This document shows, piece by piece, positions 55,701 through 64,000 of a stretch of 64,000 nt of DNA. The translations under genes and the position numbers were made by a program. The DNA is from Polytrichum commune (taxonomy: Eukaryota > Streptophyta > Polytrichopsida > Polytrichales > Polytrichaceae): the NCBI GenBank assembly GCA_950295325.1, contig OX485808.1:28912527-28976526 (forward strand), in the 5' to 3' direction. Under the pieces are notes generated by a model. It was not told the origin of the DNA. It searched no databases and saw only the letters and a list, made by a program, of their open reading frames with translations. The first letter of the stretch is position 1, and each line of letters starts with the position of its first letter.

Positions 55701-55734
55701 CGGGCTTAGACATGTTTAATTCAATTACTTACCT

Positions 55735-55950
55735 TAATTGAATACATGCATTTAAGTGGTATGGACTTCACAAGACTATTATGGTTTCAATTAATCAACA
55801 TAATTAGGGGGACCTATATGACACTAAAATACTCACTTTGATAATGAATAAGATATTCATATGAGCTCTAAAATTTATGAGACAGTGGCTATGGCCTTAA
55901 TTTGGATTTGCTAACCATCTCATACTTATTGCATGATACATATCATAGGA
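55735..55950 (-). repeat. Dispersed repeat family R1, copy 3 (inverted)
   Basis: Inverse of family R1: agggggacctatatgac, ctcactttgataatg.ata(a/g)gatat, atatgagctct.aa..ttatgag, atttggatttgctaa.catc. Confidence 0.7.
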
Positions 55951-56194
55951 TAGGTGGCAAAGTTAACCTTTAAAGACCCATATACGGTAGCTCACAATAA
56001 TCAAGGTAAGCCAAACTATAACTTATAATGGGTTTGAGTTGAGGCCCGATTATTATGCCTAATCTAGCTCCGCTCGAGTGGAGTAAAAAACGAATACATG
56101 TTAGGTCAGGCTGTCCATCTCTATGTGTGCTTTTGCTGCTTCTTTAGCTGCCCTTTCCAACAATGAACTATACTACAAAAGGAGAGCCTAGTAA

Positions 56195-56430
56195 GGGGGC
56201 ACCTACGGTGGTTTTACATTAGGGTCCAAGTCCAAGGCACTTGGGGTCCAAACAATCCTTTGTAGACCTTACTTTTGGACTCAAGATTGGACCCTAGCTC
56301 AACGTTTGGTTTCTCGAATTGGCTGCAACAATTTTTTGAGTTGGGTCCACTATGCTTTGGTGGATAAGCGGTGTCACATTGGTGCCACTTCATTTTCTCA
56401 AATCTTGGATTCGTACTTTAGTGTAAAGTC
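56195..56430 (+). repeat. Dispersed repeat family R3, copy 2
   Basis: Second copy of the repeat at 51080-51345. It is followed by 56440-56530 and 56930-56985, where tggaccatga and tttacatc/gatgtaaac phrases repeat in inverse orientation. Confidence 0.6.
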
Positions 56431-56439
56431 CTTGGTCTT

Positions 56440-57280
56440 GGACCTAATGGGTTGTTTACATCGTGGACCATGAAATCGTATGAAATACGTTAAACTCAAC
56501 CTGGGACCACTTTGGTTTACATCAAGAAAAATAAGATATAAGAGTGACCATTGAACTTGAGGTCTCTAGAAGGCCTATTTCCATGCCTACATTATCCATT
56601 GTCACAGTCCAATGGGTTTTGCAGTGAGAGAGGCAGAAAGAGGTTCTCTTGTTGCAAATATTAGGGGACGATGGCAAGAACATGTCTTCTTCTTCCCCTT
56701 CTCCCCCCCCCCCCCAAATGTTACCGTAGTTACAAGGTAAGAAGGGGAGAAGGTCAAGCATGAAGAAAAATCCCAGATTTTCCCTTTTTGGATGTATTTA
56801 AAAAAAATAACACATCCACTTTTGGGTGCATGGTGACTTCTCTTGGTCCACATTCAATATACACCTAGTGAGAGGCCCAAAAGCTTTAAAATGCATTTTT
56901 TTGGAAATTGGATCATGGAAGTTTGACCGTGAAAAAAGGCCCTTTGACATGGGACAGCTTCGTGGTCCATGATGTAAACAACCCCTAAGTAAGCCTACCC
57001 TAAGGTGAGTGGCCCTTAAACAAAGACTCTTAGCTCTACATCCACTCTTCGAAAATGTAAAATACGTGATTAAAACGAGATGATTAGTACACATTGACCT
57101 TATTTAACAACATGCTTAATTTGATCATAGCCTATGTGCATTTTTAGAATTAATAAAATGACTCATTGGTTGAAGTAGCCAAGAAGTCAATGCTCAAGCA
57201 TATACTAACCACTTAGACACACCCATAAACCCTCAAGAACATCTCATATGTTTTTTTGACAATAAAATTCAAAATCGTAA
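56440..57280. other. Spacer with a (C)13 tract, no gene seen
   Basis: A homopolymer run of 13 C at 56703-56715 within a pyrimidine-rich stretch. The inverted pair ctaatgggttgtttacatcg (56449) and gtccatgatgtaaacaaccc (56972) suggests an element with inverted termini of about 18 bp around 0.5 kb. Confidence 0.4.
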
Positions 57281-57289
57281 TTTCAATGA

Positions 57290-57425
57290 CCGTGGTATCA
57301 ATTTGATGGCACAAAATTCACACAAGATTTGCTAATCAATTGTTTATATATTTCATAGGTGCGTTGCACATCAAGAGAGACCAAACCTCATGGAAGTAAC
57401 CACAACATGCTCATCTACCTTACTT
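57290..57425 (+). repeat. Dispersed repeat family R4, copy 2
   Basis: Second copy of the repeat at 53525-53700. Confidence 0.65.
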
Positions 57426-57534
57426 GTCAGGCATGAATCTAAGGACATGTGTTTAAAAGACATTGAACTACATGCTCACTACATCCTACCCACTCTAGGG
57501 GCAATAGTCAACACAAAACTGGAGGGACTTAAAT

Positions 57535-57725
57535 GACCACGAGAATTGTCACTTTAATAATAATGTATAAGAAATCCATATGAGCTCCAAAAATGATGAG
57601 GCAAATGGCTACATGTGCGATTTGGATATGCTAATTCATCTTGACAGACTAATTACGTGATTCATGTTGTATGAGAAGTGTGTGCGAAAAGACAGAATCA
57701 TCCAAATAACGCACGTCTACCTCAC
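57535..57725 (-). repeat. Dispersed repeat family R1, copy 4 (inverted)
   Basis: The inverse of R1: catatgagctccaaa.atgatg, aggcaaatggctaca, gatttggatatgctaa, aataacgcacgtctacct. Confidence 0.65.
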
Positions 57726-57824
57726 TAATTACATACTCCATCCGTAAGTTACACACATCACAAGGTGGATGGGCCTTAAGTGGCTCGCTTTCTTAATCAA
57801 ACCCCCATACTTGATTGGTATGTG

Positions 57825-58140
57825 GTGCAGTGAGGATGAAAGAGCAAACATCATAAAGACACACGTGCAAAAGAGACCGGACTGCGTCTTCAACAATGAA
57901 CAACTACTCTACACTCAATAGTGAACACAACTGGGAAGACCTGTGTATCGAGTTAAGGAATCAACAACAAGCATGCAGTTCCGATAACCATAACTAAAAA
58001 CAATGGAAGTCCGATTTCCAATCCGGTTTTTGCAAAGATGGATTCGCGTACACAACACCGAGTTTTTTTTTGGTGTAATGCAATCGGTAGGAGTTGGAGA
58101 GCATAGGGATAAAGGGGACCCCAATAGCACCCCACATACA
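57825..58140 (+). repeat. Dispersed repeat family R2, copy 2
   Basis: Second copy of the repeat at 32090-32440. R4, R1 (inverted) and R2 follow each other directly here (57290-58140), so they may be parts of one larger element. Confidence 0.65.
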
Positions 58141-58149
58141 TTATTACAT

Positions 58150-58940
58150 AGTACATGTGCTCCTTTTCATTGCGCTTCCTCCGCACCAACAACTTACGAA
58201 TGAACTTCCCTATTGGGATGCAAAAGACGAGCTACAAAGCGCCTTGGAAATCAAAGGGGGCATCTATCTTAAGTGGTCTATGTGATGTCTAGAGGGAGCC
58301 TACAAATAGGTATTATTCTTACAAACCTCTAGTGTATTGGGAGTCAAAGGACTTAGTAGGTCCCCCAAGGGATATAATATAAAGGCTGCCGGAGATTCCC
58401 TGGAAAGGGATAAAAGGAGGGGGGGGGACCCGGGGAGGGGTCATTGTGAGGGGCTAGTGTGCAATTTATAGGGGCTCCGGGCATATAGCACCTAATACCG
58501 CCTACACTTGGCCAGCCACCGAGTAATATATTATATACGTGGGCAATAATAATACTAATAAGGGCCACTTTACACTACATTTTGTTTGGGGGGGAGTCTA
58601 ATTAGTGTGGGTTATCATTTGGAGTTACGCATTGTTGTATAATATTTTACCGAGAGAAGATAATCTCATTAAATAGTTCATCATACGATTTAAGATATGT
58701 GGTGTCTATGTAAAGTGAGGGCCGGTTTACACCAGTGACCAATGATCATGACCACCACTTTCTAAAATCTCTCGTTGGTTCAAAAATGTGTGGGGGACCC
58801 ACTTCGTTTAACATAGTCTGTGACATAGAAGCGACTAATGGGTGAGGATTTCAAAAATGGATATAGTTTCGTGGTTTGCACCCGGATTTTGTAACAAGAG
58901 AACCCAAATAAGTTGTCTCATCAAAAACATAAAGTGACCA
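58150..58940. other. Spacer, no gene seen
   Basis: Contains a G-rich purine tract (58410-58440). The right side includes ggtttacacc.agtg and accatgaccac-type phrases resembling R3 surroundings. Confidence 0.35.
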
Positions 58941-58945
58941 TGTTA

Positions 58946-59391
58946 GGGCATCGCCAGTGGATCTAGGTAAAGCTCACTGCAAACCAAAACCTATCTTTTG
59001 ACTGACCTAAAATTAGAAACTGAAATTACCATCATTAGAAGCACACCTAAATAAACGTGAGATATTTCTCAAGAAAAAAGAATTGTAAAAATTTGACGTA
59101 GGTGAAATCCCTCATTGAAAACACCACATTTTCAAAATTTGGAGGGAGTGTGGGAGGATCTTTCCATTTTTAAGCAAGATTTGGTGCACTCCCTCTAAAT
59201 TTTGAAAATGTGGTGTTTTCAATGAGGGATTTCACCTACGTCAAATTTTTACAATTCTTTTTTCTTGAGAAATATCTCACGTTTATTTAGGTGTGCTTCT
59301 AATGATGGTAATTTCAGTTTCTAATTTTAGGTCAGTCAAAAGATAGGTTTTGGTTTGCAATGAGCTTTACCTAGATCCACTGGCGATGCCC
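58946..59391. mobile_element. 446-bp foldback element: two 205-bp arms around a 36-nt loop
   Basis: The arm at 58946-59150 begins GGGCATCGCCAGTGGATCTA. The arm at 59187-59391 is its inverse; only about two mismatches were noticed over 205 positions. The element is bordered by TTA on both sides (58943-58945 and 59392-59394), the target duplication of PIF/Harbinger-type (Tourist-like) MITEs. The loop is 59151-59186. Transcribed RNA would fold into an almost perfect 205-bp duplex, a good substrate for Dicer-like enzymes. Confidence 0.93.
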
Positions 59392-59422
59392 TTAAAAGAA
59401 AATATATTTTCGATATCTTCTC

Positions 59423-59424
<2 letters not shown>

Positions 59425-59452
<28 letters not shown>
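59425..59452. repeat. (GA)n microsatellite
   Basis: Fourteen GA dinucleotides in a row just outside the foldback element. Confidence 0.97.
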
Positions 59453-59454
<2 letters not shown>

Positions 59455-59459
59455 CAATC

Positions 59460-60340
59460 TAAGTTTACTTTACACTATGTCTTGTGACCAAGGGTTTTTA
59501 AAAGTGATGTGGATTTCTCTTGGTCATGGTCTTCGGACTGTGGACCATGACCACAGAAAATCCTAAATAATAAAATAATTTATTATTATTACTACTATTT
59601 TCTCAAAACCCTGGGTCACGTGTGTAAAATGGGCCTCATCCCGGTGCCGCTCATCCATTAAGAAGGTGTCACATGTAGATGACCCTTTTTAGACAATTTG
59701 ACCATTTCCCTTGAGTTACTGTAGGGCATGGTGCTGCTTGGTCCCTCCTCCCCCTTAGAGGTGGCCTTTGCTCCTTCCTACCACCTCCCCCCTGGTTTCA
59801 CGTTTAAATGCTGTATGTGCATTTTTATACACGAGTATCCCGCTTTCATTCTCCGCTTCCAATGAAGTCCGTCCAGGTGTCAAAGTCCACATTTATCACC
59901 TAAGGTGGATGAGGCTTAATGTGGACACCTCCAGCCATGTGGAATCGACCAGCCGACGGATTCGAGCATTAGAGGCTTGAGTAGGTTAACAATTGCGAGG
60001 CACGAAATCGTTGCAATCGGAGTTGAGGAAGGTGTTTGTCCAGGTCTTCAAATCGAAGATTCTCTGCTTCCCAATCTGGTGTTGACATTATAAGGGAACT
60101 CTTTCCATTGTTCAGTGTTGTGTAAGTGGTAAACATCGCTAGCGGATTCTACATGGGACATTTGCCAATGAAAACCAAGCTTGATGCCAATATTGATTGA
60201 TCGTGTCGTGTCTCTAAAGTGGTCACATGCAGATAAAATGTTGTCAGATTTGCTTTTCATTGTTGAATATTCATAGTACAAGGTTGGTCGGCACCTCACA
60301 ACCACATGCCGCCTCCTCAGTTATCTAGCTCGCGCACAAA
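59460..60340. other. Spacer, no gene seen
   Basis: Short open frames only. Around 59510-59560 the phrases tggtcatggtc, ggaccatgacca recur. Confidence 0.35.
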
Positions 60341-60349
60341 AATCAAGCA

Positions 60350-60415
60350 TGTCAGGGCTCAATGGTTAGCGCTCCTAATTGTGGAGGGTGGTGGGTGTAG
60401 TTTGATTTTTACGAA
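60350..60415 (+). other. tRNA-like (SINE head?) sequence
   Basis: The phrase agggctcaatggttagcgct matches the D-arm/A-box pattern of tRNA genes, and gtagtttgatttttac about 45 bases later weakly resembles the B box. No acceptor stem can be paired, so it is not a functional tRNA. It could be the head of a decayed SINE. Confidence 0.3.
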
Positions 60416-60746
60416 GGTAACTAACCCAAATGTCATAAAGGTGCGGGCTAAATCAACATATTTGTCATAGGGGTGTGGTTCATTGGTGGAGGATGTTTTA
60501 GACTATCGTTTGACGTCAAGGGCCTTCATCCCATTTTGTATCATAGTCTCTTTGATCAACCATTCCTGCATCGTAGCTTAATCCAATACACATACATGAG
60601 AAAACTAATTGCACAACTGTGATATAATTCGAGAAGTACCAACAGTTTCACAGTTGAAGTGTTCATGGAAGGGAACCACATTACTTAAGTAAACATGAGC
60701 ATCGCCTCAGTTAGTCATAGGGCTTGGAGCAACCTTATTTACGCCA

Positions 60747-61021
60747 GTATGGCCCATAATAATAATGATAATAATAATAATATCAGCTGATCCGACGTGA
60801 ATTTGAGCCCGTTGGTCCTACCCTGCTCAAGGATCTCCTTGATGCAAGGTGGGGTGTACTGCCTAACCCTTGCAGTGGGTAGGTTCTTTGGCTTTCCGCC
60901 AAGTAAAGAGAAGATTTCACAGCCGGGAGATGAACCGCCAACCCCTTCATTCGGAATTGGGTACCTCTATGTTGTAATTTGGTAGTATAGGGTCATATTG
61001 GACCCTCGGTATGGCCCATAA
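60747..61021 (-). mobile_element. SINE-like retroposon with 13-bp target-site duplication
   Basis: gtatggcccataa occurs at 60747-60759 and 61009-61021. The 249 bases between end, on the minus strand, in a (TTA)n/(ATT)n tail (60760-60782). On that strand GGTTCATCTCCCGGC near 60919-60933 matches a polymerase III B box, about 75-90 bases from the 5' end. A clear A box was not found, and there is no coding capacity. The tail, duplication and size (about 250 bp) fit a SINE. It is a different family from the truncated GGTTGGCCTTCTGTCTC retroposons. Confidence 0.72.
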
Positions 61022-61029
61022 GAACCACA

Positions 61030-61590
61030 TTATGAAATTTGCAAAATTTAGTAGTCATGAAAACCAAGCACCACTTGAAGCCAAATTTGTTAAGATACAG
61101 TGTGCCAACGAGGTGCTTTGTAAGGGCGATTTCTCTCACCTTCACTAGAAAGTGTCCCCCTTCTTCGCTACCAACCCGGACAGCTCCCACCCCAAGGAGC
61201 CGGACTAGGCGACGTGACCCCTTTCTAGGTTTTATAAATTCACTTCAGTTCCATAACATTACTAAGCAACCAAGGTGATACCTCTTTCTAGTATCATTAA
61301 AAAAACCAACTATGATAAATTACAGTTGCTTGTCAAAAACTCTACAGCGTACAGTCCGAGTGCTCCCCATAAACGGGGAATCCATGAACTAAAGGCGAAC
61401 CATGTTTGCCGAACACCTAGTCCCACGAAACGCAACCAAGCATCTTATAGCCCACCCACTTTACCGGTGTGGGCCACCAACGAGCGACTCCTACCACCAG
61501 ATCCCACCCCTAACTCCAAATCGACCAGTGGAAACCACCAGATGTAACCGATGCTGGTAGATGTAACCGTTCCATTGGTGACCCACACCA
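61030..61590. other. Spacer, no gene recognised
   Basis: The phrase gatgtaaccg(a/t)tcc recurs at 61541 and 61560. Open frames are short and overlap without family motifs. Confidence 0.3.
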
Positions 61591-61597
61591 GTAAGGG

Positions 61598-62750
61598 TCA
61601 CATGTAAACTATCACAAATGTTACATCTCTCCCGATGGAAACGAAAAGAAGAAGAAGACGAAAAAGCTTCACAACTTCCCGACGATGGGTCACTACACAC
61701 ACGAATCGGTGGGGGGAGGGAACCCGAACGGGCTCCGGATTCACGTGTGTGGGAGCTTCTAGAAAGTCAACCACCGGACACACGAACCTCGGGCCCGGCC
61801 CCGGCCCGGGTGTGAAACCGTTCGGCGTCATGCTCTCCATGTGAGGCATTGTGTGTGTGTGGGGGGGGGGTAGGGGGGTCCAAGTCGTGTGAGGCCGATG
61901 AGGTGGCATGCGGCGGCCTTTCCAGGCTGTCGCGTGGAAAACGGTGAGCTGTACTCCCAGGGATTGGCCCTCATGGGCTCTTAAAGGGAAGGCATCCGAC
62001 AAGTGGTGTCTTTTTTTTCTTTCCCGGGGCAGTCGGGCGGGCGGGCGGGTTCCGTAACTTATTTTACCTTTATTATTCAATGGGGGCCATAGCTGCTGAA
62101 GTACACCTGCTGACAAGGATCGTAATTATGCACCACATGACCACCCGCAACCAATTGTATGACAATCGTCGCCATTGTACACATTCGTACTTCCAAATCG
62201 GAGCCGTGTGGGCAACCCACCGAGGAGGGTAATGATATATATGTATGTATGTGTGTATGTATATAAAAGAAGAGCCATATATCACCGAGTGTGGGCGTAT
62301 ATATGTATATAGGTAGGGGGTGAGTCGATATTCAACCCTAGAGGAATCCTTTGCTAGATGGTATCTTACACGGTCTATTTGCCACTTACACTTCCAAGGT
62401 GTTTCGCCCTTGTGCCCGAAGCGACGTCGCCTACAACGCCATTCGGTTCGGTCCAATTTAAAAGCTCGTCGAAGGAAATGGACTTCTCGTGTAGTAGGTC
62501 CGACTATGTGGACGAGGGTTTCGTGGTGGTGGAATCGTTTGAACTGGTTTTCAACCATCTACGTGTTCAAAAGCGGAAGGTTGTGACATTAAAAAAAACA
62601 ACAGACATGTGTGGTGTGATGGTATGGTTTGGCGTTGTTGACTGCCGTGACGGAAATGTCCGCCCTTGGCTTTTAGGAGTTGCGTTTACAAGGTCGGAGC
62701 AAAATCTCCTCAGAATTGCCGTAAATTGTTCATTGATCCGGTAGTTCATT
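61598..62750. other. GC-rich island with overlapping open frames, possible unrecognised gene
   Basis: Unlike its AT-rich surroundings this kilobase is GC-rich (ggcccggccccggcccgggt at 61793; a gggcgggcgggcgggtt run near 62038). Long frames overlap on both strands: minus 62116-61598 (172 codons), minus 62558-62073 (161 codons) and plus 62358-62744 (128 codons, with VDEGFVVVESFELVFNHLRVQKRKVVTLKK). High GC alone lengthens open frames, and none has a recognised domain. The plus frame is the most protein-like (balanced composition) and could be a first exon. A TATG microsatellite lies at 62240-62265. Confidence 0.3.
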
Positions 62751-62759
62751 AAAGAAACC

Positions 62760-64000
62760 GTGTACTTCTTATGGTAGATATGAATGTACGGATGGCATCT
62801 TTGCAAAGTTAGGATTGTTTACACCATTTCTATTTTTTTTATCTTTCCGAGGGGGTGGACTCTTTGGTGGAAACCTAAATGATGTGAGTGGATCACTATG
62901 AAGTTTAACCCCATGTACATGAGAATTTAATTTAAAAAACAATGTATATGTACTAAGGACATGCTAGAAAGTGGACCTTATGTCCACTTCTACGTTATAA
63001 ATGTCTCCATGACATGTAAAAATCCACTCACAAATTCCAATAAGAACGTGTTTGAGCATTTTATTTTTCATTCATTGCATGTAACTAAAAGATTGTATCA
63101 AACAAACAAGGACAAGTGGACAATAACCTAGCCACAATCTTGAGAGCAAAATTCAAGGGAGCCCAAATGCCTTTGTACTCAAAATAAAAATGGTTATAAT
63201 CTAAATGTGTACGCTGGTATGGCTAGGCATAAGTACAACTTAGACAAAAATGTCCACCTCGGCCTTAGGGGTCATGAGAGGTGCTACTAAAATCGTCCCT
63301 TCAAAGCATAGAGGGCATCTATTGAGTATTATTAGATTGATAAAAGGTAAAACGATTCTTGCTATCAAATGAAATATGATTCCATCGCATAAAAGTATGC
63401 ATTGTTTGAATTTTGTGTGCAAAAGGTATAAGGGTTCGAGTTTTTTTTTGCGTAGATGACCAAAACCAACACTGAAGCATATTTCATCAACGTCATGGCA
63501 TCAAAGTGGTGGACATTTTCATAAGAAATATGTTCTAATTGCACAAGACTTTATAGTGTTGGTTTTAGGTGGGGTCTTGATTTCAACACCATCTACCTTA
63601 AAGTTCTCTTTAAAAAGGCAAAAACAAGCATCCAATACTTGAACGTGATGCATCCAATGTCCGTCCAGTTATACCACGCCCACACGAGGGTCAGTTGTTG
63701 GACCTAGGTAGTAGGAGGAGTCCTCTTGATAAGGAAAGTGCATATGATTATGAAATTTACTGCCACTGGGTGCAAGCATGGTAAAGTGGACAACTCGTGA
63801 TCCTTGCACAAGTTTAAATGAAAGTGATTCCAAACATTATATTGACTTTGAAAATTGTGAAAGAAAATCATAAACATTTCACAAACATATTGATCTACAA
63901 AAGCCAAGTAATTAATGTTGACAAAAACAATCTAAAAAAGTTCTACATATTTTAAAGAAATGGTGCAAGTGGGCGTGCAAGAGGTGATATTGAACAAGCA
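62760..64000. other. Spacer, no gene seen; shares a phrase with 5225
   Basis: The phrase tgcaagcatggtaaagtgga at 63771-63790 is identical to one at 5222-5241 just outside the TIR element, so both belong to a dispersed family. The inverted phrase gtggaccttatgtccac stands at 62974. Confidence 0.45.

Noticed and set aside
60350-60415. Functional tRNA gene
   Set aside because: A-box-like sequence is present but no acceptor stem, anticodon stem or good T-arm can be formed.

Overview
This is a nuclear plant DNA window. The coding regions are split by spliceosomal introns with plant-type GT..AG borders. There is an interstitial run of the plant telomere motif TTTAGGG. Several proteins carry chloroplast transit peptides, and one is a near-perfect PHF5A/SF3b14b splicing factor. 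Gene density is low (about seven genes or gene remnants in 64 kb) and the AT-rich spacers hold many repeats. The style suggests a bryophyte or other non-seed land plant, but that is an inference; the sequence alone does not fix the species.

Layout. 1-9.8 kb is repeat-rich: a 5'-truncated retroposon with perfect target-site duplications (TSDs), a 2.2-kb terminal-inverted-repeat (TIR) element, a complete non-autonomous CACTA transposon, and a decayed minus-strand gene remnant. 10.8-19.8 kb is a minus-strand tandem array of three paralogues (here A, B, C) for an unrecognised, low-complexity, repeat-built protein predicted to enter the thylakoid lumen. A and C are intact and share a promoter block; B is a pseudogene without its transit-peptide exon and with a frameshift. 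21.3-25.0 kb is a three-exon minus-strand gene for a small plastid-type membrane protein with a DWDKAW motif. 28.9-30.3 kb holds a bromodomain plus NET (GTE/BET-type) gene whose two domains are separated by an in-frame TGA. 34.5-35.0 kb holds a two-exon gene for a 45-residue membrane protein. 37.45-37.79 kb is PHF5A. 45.7-48.6 kb holds a 227-residue plant-specific protein, probably with a long repeat-filled 5' intron and an upstream ORF whose stop overlaps the main start. 50-64 kb has no convincing gene. It holds dispersed repeat families, a second truncated retroposon of the same family as at position 51, a near-perfect 2 x 205-bp foldback element, and a SINE-like insertion with a 13-bp TSD.

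The most unusual system is the lumenal-protein array. Its encoded modules (VGNNQ, GTPxGEG, NPLKDxGNLNPF, GDAKNAASNVA, PQLNPIEDGKQL) are themselves internally duplicated, and copy A contains the start of the mature protein twice. The two intact copies differ at the twin-arginine position of the lumenal signal. The window is also notable for small-scale duplication at many levels: 101-, 144- and 187-bp tandem repeats and 4-6 copy degenerate arrays inside introns.
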